DNA of 64,000 nucleotides from Bacteroides caecigallinarum (GTDB lineage: Bacteria > Bacteroidota > Bacteroidia > Bacteroidales > Bacteroidaceae), in the NCBI RefSeq assembly GCF_016901995.1, contig NZ_JACJLE010000011.1, positions 1-64,000 on the forward strand, written 5' to 3'. Of this stretch, positions 44,497-52,590 are shown one piece after another (within the stretch, counting starts at the first letter, position 1; each line of letters begins with the position of its first letter). A program made the position numbers and the translations under genes. A model generated the notes under the pieces. It saw only the letters and a list, made by a program, of their open reading frames with translations, was not told where the DNA came from and ran no database searches.

Positions 44497-46152
44497 TTAC
44501 TGATTATCTTTCTGACGAATTTCCACACGACGGATCTTTCCACTGATAGTCTTTGGGAGTTCATCCACAAACTCTATCACACGAGGATATTTGTATGGAG
44601 CGGTAACACGCTTCACGTGATCCTGAAGTTCCTTTATCAACGCATCGCCTGCCTTATCCTTATAATCCTTTGCAAGGATAATTGTAGCCTTGACCACCTG
44701 TCCGCGGATTTCGTCAGGAACTCCTGTAATGGCACATTCAACTACAGCAGGGTGTGTCATCAACGCGCTTTCCACTTCAAACGGGCCTATACGGTAACCG
44801 GAACTCTTGATTACATCATCAGCACGGCCAACAAACCAGTAATAACCGTCTTCATCGCGCCATGCCACATCGCCAGTATAATAAACACCGTCATGCCAAG
44901 CCTCGTGTGTAAGCTCAGGGGCACGATAATACTCCTTGAACAATCCTAATGGCTTGCCATGATTTGTACGTACCACAATCTGTCCCTGCTCGCCATCTTC
45001 GGCACTGCGTCCGTCTGGCTTGATAAGATCTATCTCATACTGTGGATTAGGCACACCCATACTTCCCGGTTTCGGTTCCATCCATGGGAATGTGGCAAGT
45101 GTCAATGTTGTTTCTGTCTGTCCGAAACCTTCCATCAGGCGTATTCCTGTTATCTTGAGGAATGTTTCATATACTGAGTAGTTCAAAGCCTCACCGGCAG
45201 TAGTACAGTATTCCAATGATGAAAGATCGTACTTGGACAGATCTTCACGTATGAGGAAACGATATATTGTAGGAGGCGCACAAAGAGATGTGATATGATA
45301 GTCGTGTATCTTCTGAAGAATATCTGCAGGAGTGAACTTCTCATGATCATATACAAAGACTGTTGCACCTGCTATCATCTGTCCGTACAATTTTCCCCAA
45401 ACAGCCTTACCCCATCCGGTATCGGCAATAGTAAGATGAAGACTGTCCTTATGAAGATTATGCCAGAAACTTCCTGTAACGATGTGTCCCAACGGATAAG
45501 TGAAGTCATGTGCCACCATCTTAGGTTCGCCTGTGGTACCGGATGTGAAATACATCAATGATATATCGTCGTTGGTATTTACATGCTCAGGACGGACAAA
45601 AGGAGCCGCATTATCTATTCCCTTATGAAAATCAAGGAAGCCTTCAGGTATGTCAGGACCTATGCTAACGAGTTTCTCTACTGTAGGAGACTCAGGCATT
45701 GCATCTATCACATGTTTTGTAATCACTTCTTCGCCCGCCATTACAATCATCTTGATAGATGCAGCATTGCAGCGGTAAACAATATCTTTTTTGGTAAGAA
45801 GGTGTGTAGCAGGAATTACAACAGCACCTAATTTGTGAAGAGCAATAATGGAATACCAGAACTCATAACGGCGCTTTAGGATAAGCATAACCTTATCACC
45901 ATGACCAATACCGAGACTCTGAAAGTAAGATGCAGTCTGATCAGTATATTTCTTAAGGTCGGCATATGAAAAATGAATGCATGCACCTTTATCATTTGTC
46001 CATAATATCGCTTCTTTTTCCGGCTCTTCGGCAGCCCACGCATCCACTACATCGTAGCCGAAATTGAAATTTTCAGGAACTTCTATCCTGAAATTCTTTA
46101 TAAAATCCTCCTGTGAGGTAAAATGTGTCTGTTTTACAAATCTCTCTAACAT
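44497..46152 (-). CDS. AMP-forming acyl-CoA synthetase (medium-chain type)
   Basis: A 551-residue member of the acyl-adenylate family. It has the ATP motif MYFTSGTTGEPKMVAHDF (about 205), GFGQTETTLTLA, the YTGDVAWRDEDGYYWFVGRADDVIKSSGYRIGP stretch and the catalytic Lys motif KTISGKIRRVEIR near the C-terminus. It activates a fatty or aromatic acid with CoA; the WTNDKGACIHFSYADLKK part fits the medium-chain acyl-CoA synthetase group. It follows the XRE-cupin regulator by 13 bp, a pairing common in Bacteroidetes, so that regulator probably senses a related compound. Confidence 0.93.
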   Translation of the reverse strand: MLERFVKQTHFTSQEDFIKNFRIEVPENFNFGYDVVDAWAAEEPEKEAILWTNDKGACIHFSYADLKKYTDQTASYFQSLGIGHGDKVMLILKRRYEFWYSIIALHKLGAVVIPATHLLTKKDIVYRCNAASIKMIVMAGEEVITKHVIDAMPESPTVEKLVSIGPDIPEGFLDFHKGIDNAAPFVRPEHVNTNDDISLMYFTSGTTGEPKMVAHDFTYPLGHIVTGSFWHNLHKDSLHLTIADTGWGKAVWGKLYGQMIAGATVFVYDHEKFTPADILQKIHDYHITSLCAPPTIYRFLIREDLSKYDLSSLEYCTTAGEALNYSVYETFLKITGIRLMEGFGQTETTLTLATFPWMEPKPGSMGVPNPQYEIDLIKPDGRSAEDGEQGQIVVRTNHGKPLGLFKEYYRAPELTHEAWHDGVYYTGDVAWRDEDGYYWFVGRADDVIKSSGYRIGPFEVESALMTHPAVVECAITGVPDEIRGQVVKATIILAKDYKDKAGDALIKELQDHVKRVTAPYKYPRVIEFVDELPKTISGKIRRVEIRQKDNQ

Positions 46153-46165
46153 ATCTCGTATCTGA

Positions 46166-46723
46166 TTATTGCATTACTATAGCTAAGAATCTAACGTTGT
46201 TTCCGTCGAGTGCCTTCATTCCGTGAGGAAGAGAGGAATCGAAATACAAGCTGTCGCCCGGATTGAGGATAAGCTCCTTGCCATTGATATCAAGCAACAA
46301 ACGTCCTTCAATCACCATATTGAATTCCTGTCCGGCATGAGTGTTATAATATATAGGTGTGGTTTCAGGCTTAGGTTCTACCGTTACAATAAACGGATCT
46401 GCAATTCTGTTCTTGAAACCTGAGGCCAATGACTCGTACTTGTAAGCCTTTGTTCTTTCCACTGAAATACCTGTTCCACGGCGTGTAAGGAAATATGAGC
46501 GCATATGAGGTTCTTCGCCAAACATAAGTTCATCCAATGAAACTCCAAACTCGGCCGAAATCTTCTGAAGTGTACTTACCGAGAGGTCTGTCTCACCACT
46601 TTCCATAGCGACATACTGTTCTGGAGTTACTCCAATCTTTTCAGCTACCTGCTCAACTGTCAGGTCAAGAGCATCGCGCAATCCATGCAAGCGCATTGCT
46701 ATTTGTTTTATCTGTTCATCCAT
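46166..46723 (-). CDS. XRE-cupin transcriptional regulator
   Basis: A 185-residue regulator from the ATG at 46723; a GTG at 46744 is in frame but overlaps the -7 box TATTTTTGT at 46751-46743. An XRE-type HTH lies near the start (LTVEQVAEKIGVTPEQYVAMESG) and a cupin domain near the end (YYNTHAGQEFNMVIEGRLLLDINGKELILNPGDSLYFDSSLPHGMKAL). Proteins of this layout bind small molecules in the cupin and control the next metabolic gene, here the acyl-CoA synthetase. Confidence 0.92.
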   Translation of the reverse strand: MDEQIKQIAMRLHGLRDALDLTVEQVAEKIGVTPEQYVAMESGETDLSVSTLQKISAEFGVSLDELMFGEEPHMRSYFLTRRGTGISVERTKAYKYESLASGFKNRIADPFIVTVEPKPETTPIYYNTHAGQEFNMVIEGRLLLDINGKELILNPGDSLYFDSSLPHGMKALDGNNVRFLAIVMQ

Positions 46724-46742
46724 AGTCTTTAAGTTATTTGCC

Positions 46743-46751
46743 ACAAAAATA
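46743..46751 (-). promoter_or_regulatory. -7 box of the XRE-cupin/acyl-CoA synthetase operon
   Basis: TATTTTTGT on the minus strand fits TAnnTTTG and lies 20 nt before the ATG at 46723. Confidence 0.55.
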
Positions 46752-46775
46752 ATAAAAAGTATGTCATTATGAAAG

Positions 46776-47858
46776 TTATTCTAAATATAAATAATCATAA
46801 TGTACAAGATAAGGTTTACCGTGAATACCCATTACAGCCTTTGCATCAGCTGATGACATACTTACACGACCTACACCTATCTTCTCGTCATCAGGATTTA
46901 CGATAGTGACAATATCATCCTTCTCAAAATCGCCTATTATATCTGTCACTCCTACAGGAAGAAGACTTACCGCCTTGTCACCACGCAGTTTATCCGCAGC
47001 TTTATGATTGACTACAATCTTACCCTTTGAAAAACCGTCGCTGTGGGCAATCCATTTCTTGATACTTGACACACCGTTCTCCGAAGGAACAAACTTCGTG
47101 CATACGGTTTCTTCAGGATTGGAAATCAGATCAACGAGTATATTGTCCTTCTTTCCATTGGCAATAAATACTGTAATCCCCTCGTCTGCCACCTTGCGGG
47201 CAATGCTGCTTTTAGTCAGCATACCTCCCCTGCCAAATCCTGATTTTTCGGTACTGATATAATCTGACAGATCCTTACCCTGTTCCACTTCTCTGATAAC
47301 AGTCACTCCCGGCTGAGAAGGAGCGCCATTGTATATGCCGTCAATATTGCTTAGAATAACCAATGCCTGAACATCCATCATGGCTGCAATCAGTCCTGAG
47401 AGTTCGTCATTGTCAGTAAACATAAGTTCCGTAACAGAAATAGTGTCGTTCTCATTCACAATGGGAATAACATCATTGTCCAGCATAACCTGCATACAGT
47501 TGCGCTGATTGAGATAATGTCGTCTTGTGGAGAAACTTTCCTTAGTTGTAAGCACCTGACCTACCGTAATTCCATGTTCGCGAAACAGTTCGTAATATCT
47601 GTTTATCAGCTTGGCCTGCCCTACTGCCGAAAACAACTGACGGCTGTCAACACTGTCAAGCTTGCGCAAAGGCTTTACCTCACTGCGTCCGGAAGCCACT
47701 GCTCCAGATGATACAAGTACTATTTCAACTCCTGCCCTGTGAAGTTCTGCCACCTGGTCAACCAATGCGGACATTCGCGTAACATCGAGCGTACCATCCT
47801 TGCGTGTAAGTACATTGCTGCCAATTTTTACCGCTATTCTTTTATATTTACATTCCAT
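46776..47858 (-). CDS. proB: Glutamate 5-kinase
   Basis: A 360-residue kinase from the ATG at 47858 (MECKYKRIAVKIGSNVL). A longer frame to 47915 runs across the -7 box TATATTTGC (47897-47889) and is rejected. The amino-acid-kinase domain has VKIGSNVLT, VSSGAVASG, NENDTISV and a DNDELSGLIA stretch. A PUA domain ends the protein (about 275-350). The enzyme phosphorylates glutamate as the first step to proline. proA is not in the window, while proC lies at 57185. Confidence 0.95.
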   Translation of the reverse strand: MECKYKRIAVKIGSNVLTRKDGTLDVTRMSALVDQVAELHRAGVEIVLVSSGAVASGRSEVKPLRKLDSVDSRQLFSAVGQAKLINRYYELFREHGITVGQVLTTKESFSTRRHYLNQRNCMQVMLDNDVIPIVNENDTISVTELMFTDNDELSGLIAAMMDVQALVILSNIDGIYNGAPSQPGVTVIREVEQGKDLSDYISTEKSGFGRGGMLTKSSIARKVADEGITVFIANGKKDNILVDLISNPEETVCTKFVPSENGVSSIKKWIAHSDGFSKGKIVVNHKAADKLRGDKAVSLLPVGVTDIIGDFEKDDIVTIVNPDDEKIGVGRVSMSSADAKAVMGIHGKPYLVHYDYLYLE

Positions 47859-47888
47859 ACATTTTTTGATTTCATATCTATTAATGAC

Positions 47889-47897
47889 GCAAATATA
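47889..47897 (-). promoter_or_regulatory. -7 box of proB
   Basis: TATATTTGC on the minus strand, 31 nt upstream of the ATG at 47858. It sets the proB start. Confidence 0.6.
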
Positions 47898-48020
47898 AGA
47901 AATTACGGACATCAAATTACAAAATCATGCTGTATTTTTATTTCAGATTACTTATTGACATAATTTTCACAAGAATATTACCAACAGAAAGGCAGCGCGA
48001 CACCGGACTGCCTCACCATA

Positions 48021-48305
48021 TCATAAATCAATATACGTCTTTAATACTGCCACATATTCTTCGAAAGCCTTCCTTCCGGCTTCAGTCATACGGCATGAAG
48101 TTCTTGTCTTCTTTCCGATAAACTCTTTCGTCACTTCAATATATCCTGCACTGCTCAGTTTATCAAGCTGCACACTGATATTACCTGCAGTAGCATTAGT
48201 TTTCTCTTTCAAATAATTAAAATCAGCCTCATCAACTGACAGTAAAAGAGTCATTATCGCAAGCCTTAACTGAGAATGTATCAGAGGATTTAATTCTTTA
48301 AGCAT
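48021..48305 (-). CDS. Winged-helix transcriptional regulator
   Basis: A 94-residue protein that is almost entirely one winged helix: helix 1 HSQLRLAIMTLLLSV, recognition region YLKEKTNATAGNISVQLDKLSSAGYIEV and the wing KTRTSCRMTEAGRKAFEEYV. It belongs to the small MarR/ArsR-like group (HTH_34 type). It overlaps the preceding membrane-protein gene by 16 bp, so both are translated together. GTTTA-N5-TAAAC sites around the shared promoter (49010-49095) are its likely operators. Confidence 0.88.
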   Translation of the reverse strand: MLKELNPLIHSQLRLAIMTLLLSVDEADFNYLKEKTNATAGNISVQLDKLSSAGYIEVTKEFIGKKTRTSCRMTEAGRKAFEEYVAVLKTYIDL

Positions 48306-48922
48306 TGTTGTCTGGAATTTCTGTTAATAATATGTCCAGGTATAATCATCATAAATAGAAAAGCTATTCCGAAATACAAATGCCAATATACTGTGGAATT
48401 GCCATCCGAAACAAGTACTACAAGCATGTACAAACCGATAAAAAATGCCAACAGCGGTGTATAGACAAGAACTTTCATGTTGGTTATGACGCCTGTAATG
48501 GATGTTCCTATTCCTGCATAGAGCAGACTCAACGGAAGCATCAGAGTAAAACTGCATACTCCTGTATGAAAACCGAAAAGAACTATAGCAATAATAGTCA
48601 ACAAGAACATTGAGCCTATAACAGACCATGTATTTGCTATCGCCTTATCCATATACGTCACAACCTGATGCTTCTCTTTTCTGTCCTTGATCTTCATCAC
48701 TATACCCGGAACAAACATCAGAAACCATAAAGCTGCCCATAACGGATTGGCAGTGAAATAAACCATAGCAAAAGCAACAATTGAAATAATAAAAGCCGAA
48801 TAACCATAATAAAGGAAAACATTGCCGCTTCCAACTTCCATATTCTGCTTTGTCTGTTTTAACATCTGGGAAATCAGTTCCAAACTGTCTTTCTCCGAAA
48901 ATAGATTTTCTTTCATACACAA
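48290..48922 (-). CDS. Multi-pass membrane protein co-transcribed with a regulator
   Basis: A 210-residue protein with a charged N-terminal helix (about 1-30) and about six TM helices (near 38-55, 60-80, 98-118, 121-142, 147-170 and 178-198). The start may be Met 3 (48916). I do not recognise a function. Pairs of such a membrane protein and a small winged-helix regulator are frequent in Bacteroidetes; the membrane protein may sense or act on the envelope, but nothing in the sequence proves this. Confidence 0.85.
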   Translation of the reverse strand: MCMKENLFSEKDSLELISQMLKQTKQNMEVGSGNVFLYYGYSAFIISIVAFAMVYFTANPLWAALWFLMFVPGIVMKIKDRKEKHQVVTYMDKAIANTWSVIGSMFLLTIIAIVLFGFHTGVCSFTLMLPLSLLYAGIGTSITGVITNMKVLVYTPLLAFFIGLYMLVVLVSDGNSTVYWHLYFGIAFLFMMIIPGHIINRNSRQQCLKN

Positions 48923-49009
48923 TAATTTTTTAATGTTCTACACTTCTATATGGACGTTTTTGTACAAAAAGCTCATTTCCCGTTTATCAGTTTATTCATA
49001 CATAAATTA

Positions 49010-49095
49010 GTTTATAAAATAAACCATATACTTATTAAAAAAAAGAAGACTTGTCTTCTTTACAGTGCAAATATAAAACAGTTTATTTTATAAAC
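49010..49095 (-). promoter_or_regulatory. Promoter and paired operator-like palindromes of the winged-helix operon
   Basis: The minus-strand -7 box TATATTTGC is at 49075-49067. On either side lie GTTTATAAAATAAAC (49010-49024) and its exact reverse complement (49081-49095), each itself a GTTTA-N5-TAAAC palindrome. A GAAGAC/GTCTTC palindrome (49045-49058) lies between them. The sites suit the winged-helix regulator encoded downstream. The rest of the gap 48923-49273 is AT-rich without a gene. Confidence 0.65.
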
Positions 49096-49239
49096 CAAAT
49101 AAAAAAGCAATTATTTTTATATCTAATACCATTTTAAACAATTGAAATATCATATCGTGTATTATTAAGACAAAGCTCGTACAAAGCATCAGTCAATCAA
49201 TAACCATCCTACATTTTTTCTGATATCAGTTTTTATTGA

Positions 49240-49248
49240 TAACTTTGC
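49240..49248 (+). promoter_or_regulatory. -7 box of the HAD phosphatase gene
   Basis: TAACTTTGC, 25 nt before the ATG at 49274. Confidence 0.6.
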
Positions 49249-49273
49249 CTGACTAAATTACAATTGGACTTTT

Positions 49274-50050
49274 ATGATTAAAGCTATATTTTTCGACATC
49301 GACGGAACACTGGTTTCGTTCAAGACACACAGAGTACCGGAATCAACCAAACAGGCACTTAAAGAGTTAAGAGAAAAAGGTATAAAGGTATTTATCGCTA
49401 CAGGACGCCCGAAATTGCTTATAAACAATCTTGAAGATCTTGAATTCGACGGATATATAACCCTGAACGGTGCCCACTGCTTTACAGCTGACCACAAGGA
49501 TATATACAAGGGACTGATACCTGCCGAAGATATAGAAAGAGTTGTGGAATATACTAAAAACCACGACTATCCGTTCGTCTTTGTGCACGACAATCAATGG
49601 TTTATCACAAAAGTGGATAAAGCGGTGGAAGACATAGCCAAACTGATAGAGATTTCCATTCCTCCTGTTAAACCGGGAGAAGAAGCACTCGGAAAAGATA
49701 TTCTCCAGATTATGGGATACTTCCCTACTGAAGCCGATGAAGAAATCTTCGGCAAGATACTTACTCATTGCGAAACAATGAGATGGCACCCGCTATTTGC
49801 TGACATCATAAATAAAGGTACAAGCAAGAGCCGCGGCATAGATGAAGTAATAAAGCATTACGGCATAAAGCTCGAAGAGACAATGGCTTTCGGCGATGGC
49901 GGAAACGATATCAACATGCTTGAACATGCCGGAATAGGGGTTGCCATGGACAATGCATCGGACAAAGTCAAAGCTGCAGCCGACTATATCACGTCATCTG
50001 TGGATGATAACGGCATCATAAATGCTTTGAGACATTTCAATATATTATAG
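49274..50050 (+). CDS. HAD-family (Cof-type) phosphatase
   Basis: A 258-residue phosphatase of the HAD IIB (Cof) group. Motif I is FFDIDGTLVSF (Asp 9 nucleophile, Asp 11), motif II ATGRP (Thr), motif III includes Lys in the NKGTSKSRGIDEVIKHYGI stretch and motif IV is FGDGGNDINML. The cap between about 85 and 180 is of the C2b type. Such enzymes remove phosphate from sugar phosphates or nucleotides; the substrate is not set by sequence. Single gene. Confidence 0.93.
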   Translation: MIKAIFFDIDGTLVSFKTHRVPESTKQALKELREKGIKVFIATGRPKLLINNLEDLEFDGYITLNGAHCFTADHKDIYKGLIPAEDIERVVEYTKNHDYPFVFVHDNQWFITKVDKAVEDIAKLIEISIPPVKPGEEALGKDILQIMGYFPTEADEEIFGKILTHCETMRWHPLFADIINKGTSKSRGIDEVIKHYGIKLEETMAFGDGGNDINMLEHAGIGVAMDNASDKVKAAADYITSSVDDNGIINALRHFNIL

Positions 50051-50053
50051 TAC

Positions 50054-50992
50054 TCAACGCAGCATTACCACACGGCGCAAGATAAGCTGTTTATACTGCT
50101 TTTTCATATCATCGGGCAAAAAAGAATTATCTATCAGTTCGAACCACTTGGGCAATGCACGGCTGAAGCGGCGGGAAAGATTCTCGATAACTTTCTCGTC
50201 AACTCCCGATGCCGTTATCGCCTTGTAAAAGTCAGCCTTACGCAAACGGCTTTTCTTTCCGTTGAGGGTAAGAGCAAGCTCCTCAGTATCTTCAGGCATA
50301 ACAAGATTTGTGGAAAGCATATCGTATGCCGGTGTAAGTGTGTAACCGCCCATCTGATTATAAAGAGAAAAGTTCTTGAGATGCATGTCGGCATTGCCGG
50401 TTATCCAACAGAAGACCACGACTTCCCAAAAATTTATAACATCAAGTTGCGGCGCAGAAGAGTAACGGCGGATAAGTTTGGCAATCTGTTCGTATGAACC
50501 CTTATACTTATATTCGGTAAGTCTTTCGGATAATTGACACATATCTTCCATAGCTATCTTACGACCATCCGGCTGGCGGTCTATACGGCGGGTAATATAA
50601 CACAGTTCACCATCACTGAAACGTATCAGACTATGGGGAACCACATTGATTTTCACAGCCTCGGCAAGATGCATGGTAACATCCTCCAGTTCGGGCAAGG
50701 CACGGTATGAATGAGTCTGAGGTTTTAGGATGAAACGTCCCCAAAGACCAACTATTGTAAAACGGTCAGGCTCATTGCGTCCGCCCCGGTTAATATCAAG
50801 CGACAACTTGGCCTGCACACCTGTCAGCGTAGTCTGGCTACGTACAACCTGACGAGCCAAATCTCCCAATTGGGCACGTACGTATGGTAACTCAGGTGCG
50901 GTACGAGTTCCGAAGAATTTCTTGGCACATGCAGGATGAAAATCCTTCATGCCTTCTCCTAATTCCTTATAGCAATACAGGCATCTGCTCAT
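50054..50992 (-). CDS. hipT: HipA-like kinase toxin (HipT-like)
   Basis: A 312-residue Ser/Thr kinase of the HipA C-terminal type, lacking the N-subdomain 1 that a separate gene supplies. It starts with a zinc-knuckle-like C4-x2-C7-x11-H19-x2-C22. The Gly-rich loop region reads TLTGVQAKL, placing Thr 55 and Thr 57 where HipT of E. coli has the autophosphorylated SIS serines (57, 59). Lys 90 (FILKPQ), Asp 202 in GNADMHLKN and Asp 224 in PAYDML complete the active site. In known members the targets are aminoacyl-tRNA synthetases. It overlaps the previous gene by ATGA. Confidence 0.88.
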   Translation of the reverse strand: MSRCLYCYKELGEGMKDFHPACAKKFFGTRTAPELPYVRAQLGDLARQVVRSQTTLTGVQAKLSLDINRGGRNEPDRFTIVGLWGRFILKPQTHSYRALPELEDVTMHLAEAVKINVVPHSLIRFSDGELCYITRRIDRQPDGRKIAMEDMCQLSERLTEYKYKGSYEQIAKLIRRYSSAPQLDVINFWEVVVFCWITGNADMHLKNFSLYNQMGGYTLTPAYDMLSTNLVMPEDTEELALTLNGKKSRLRKADFYKAITASGVDEKVIENLSRRFSRALPKWFELIDNSFLPDDMKKQYKQLILRRVVMLR

Positions 50993-51327
50993 AATTTATC
51001 CTCCTCTATTTCGTCGTCGGGTATAACACTTACGGCTCCTATACAATCCTTGCAGCAAGCCAAAAGAAGCGACATACGGTCCCGCTGGTTTATTTTCCAA
51101 CTTCTCTCGGCAATATCCAGCAACCATCCTTCCGGTATCATACCGTCAAAGAACGGGAACAGCACCATATCGTGAAACGGTTTCTCTCCAAGAGGAAGTG
51201 TCAGACTGACTGCGGCTGCATCCGGCAGCTTCAGATAATCTGTGTCGTATGTAAAGGTGAATCCGTTTTCGTCTTCCACCAGTCTGCCTGCCAAGCGGTC
51301 ATGCAGAAATACTTTTGCACGTTTCAT
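50989..51327 (-). CDS. hipS: HipS-like protein (HipA N-terminal subdomain)
   Basis: A 112-residue protein equal to the HipA N-subdomain 1, with the pattern VSLTLPLGEKPF and FFDGMIPEGWLLD (Trp 68). In the HipBST systems this piece is a separate protein and is the one that inhibits the kinase, unlike in classical HipBA. The gene overlaps hipB by one base (TAATG) and the kinase gene by four (ATGA), so the three are translationally coupled. The start at 51327 is fixed by these overlaps. Confidence 0.87.
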   Translation of the reverse strand: MKRAKVFLHDRLAGRLVEDENGFTFTYDTDYLKLPDAAAVSLTLPLGEKPFHDMVLFPFFDGMIPEGWLLDIAERSWKINQRDRMSLLLACCKDCIGAVSVIPDDEIEEDKL

Positions 51328-51551
51328 TACTTATCCTCCCTTGATTTTGGACTCAGCTCAACAGGACCTACCTGACGACCGAAAAGACTGAGAACCTGAT
51401 TTACCTTATCCATACGCAAGGTCTGTTTGCCCTGCTCCAAATCACGAACAAAGCGCAACCCTACTCCGGACTTATCAGCCAGATCGACCTGTGTCAATCC
51501 GAACTGGCGACGCATCTCCTTTACAAAATCTGCTATTACTGTGTATTCCAT
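51327..51551 (-). CDS. hipB: HipB-like XRE antitoxin/repressor
   Basis: A 74-residue XRE-type DNA-binding protein (HTH about 15-50, FGLTQVDLADKSGVGLRFVRDLEQG). It heads the three-gene module. Its likely binding sites are three palindromes close to TATACCC-N4-GGGTATA just upstream, the nearest covering the -7 box. In HipBST systems HipB represses transcription and strengthens inhibition by HipS. Confidence 0.9.
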   Translation of the reverse strand: MEYTVIADFVKEMRRQFGLTQVDLADKSGVGLRFVRDLEQGKQTLRMDKVNQVLSLFGRQVGPVELSPKSREDK

Positions 51552-51554
51552 AAT

Positions 51555-51655
51555 TATACCCTTTCGGGTACAAATATAATAATATATTCGACTTATTATA
51601 CCTTTTAGGGTATAATTCAGTATCCAAAATTATTTTTTATACCCAAACGGGTATA
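51555..51655 (-). promoter_or_regulatory. Promoter with three operators of the HipBST-like module
   Basis: Three palindromes of the form TATACC-N6-GGTATA lie at 51555-51572, 51597-51614 and 51638-51655. Their starts are 42 and 41 bp apart, about four helical turns, so all face the same side of the DNA. The minus-strand -7 box TATATTTGT (51578-51570) overlaps the first palindrome, and the second covers the -33 region. This is a classic autoregulation layout for the XRE protein. Confidence 0.85.
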
Positions 51656-51680
51656 GCTTAAAATTAAGGGCCAATTAAAA

Positions 51681-52418
51681 TTATACCGCAATAGTCAGTT
51701 TTGCCAAATAGTCGTAATGCTCTCCGCTATATACAAGTTCGGTCTTAAAACCATACTGAGATGCATAAAAATTCAGAGTTTCGTAATCAAAATACAGCCA
51801 CTTGAACTGTTCGCCTTTTATCTGCTTATACTGCATACTGAACTCTATCTCGCCATAATAATCGGCAGCCAGATCAATAAGCATACTTCCGTCCTCATCC
51901 TCGAACAGATATTTCAGGTCACTCGAATCCATAAGGATACATCCACCCGGCTTCAACAGCTCCTTCATACGCGTAAAGAATGTCTCCATATTCTGCAAAG
52001 AACCGATAATTCCGGAACCGTTCATTAACATTAATATAGTGTCATAACCACCGACAAACGACGGGTCGAAAAGATTAACCAGACGGGCATTAACCCCACT
52101 CTCTTCCATCACTTTTACAGATAAAGGAGATATATCTATAGCCTCAACATCCTTGCCCATATCTAGCAAAGCGACAGAATGACAACCACTTCCGGCACCT
52201 ACATCAAGAATTTTGCCTGTAGCCATATCCAACGCCTTTCGCTCCAGCTCGGGCATTTCATCATATTCGCGGAAAAGAGTCTCTACAGGAATTTCATCCT
52301 CATCAAACTGTGGCGAGAAAACTCTGAGCCTTCCGGCCTGACCTTTACAGAAGTAATCATAAATGGCATTTCCCATTGGGTCTTTGCCTGTTTCAAGCAA
52401 TCCGTAGTTCATATACAT
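51681..52418 (-). CDS. Class I SAM-dependent methyltransferase
   Basis: A 245-residue methyltransferase with motif I ILDVGAGSGCHSVALLDMG (about 70-88), the acidic ribose-binding residue in VEAIDISPLSV and later strand motifs (YDTILMLMNGSGIIG, LKPGGCILMDSSDL). The substrate is not evident. The -7 box TAACTTTGT is at 52444-52436 on the minus strand, divergent from argR. The start could also be Met 3 (52412). Its end lies 26 bp from the outermost Hip operator. Confidence 0.9.
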   Translation of the reverse strand: MYMNYGLLETGKDPMGNAIYDYFCKGQAGRLRVFSPQFDEDEIPVETLFREYDEMPELERKALDMATGKILDVGAGSGCHSVALLDMGKDVEAIDISPLSVKVMEESGVNARLVNLFDPSFVGGYDTILMLMNGSGIIGSLQNMETFFTRMKELLKPGGCILMDSSDLKYLFEDEDGSMLIDLAADYYGEIEFSMQYKQIKGEQFKWLYFDYETLNFYASQYGFKTELVYSGEHYDYLAKLTIAV

Positions 52419-52435
52419 TATTTATATTACAATGC

Positions 52436-52567
52436 ACAAAGTTACAAAAAAGTTATACATATACCGTACTGATGATTATTTATGCACCAATTTCACATTT
52501 TTTACGAATAAACATATAAAAAACTTCGTATTTATGCATGAAATCAAATAAATAGGTGTATATTTGC
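52436..52567. promoter_or_regulatory. Divergent promoters of the methyltransferase gene and argR
   Basis: Minus strand: TAACTTTGT at 52444-52436. Plus strand: TATATTTGC at 52559-52567, 24 nt before the argR ATG. Two copies of TATTTATGCA (52477-52486 and 52529-52538) are 52 bp apart, five helical turns, the second near the argR -33 region. They are candidate ArgR sites. Confidence 0.6.
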
Positions 52568-52590
52568 GCTCAATATAGAATAATTATACA

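Noticed and set aside
47988-48015. Terminator after the winged-helix regulator gene
   Set aside because: AGGCAG/CTGCCT forms only a 6-bp stem with a large loop and a weak T-run, so it was not listed.
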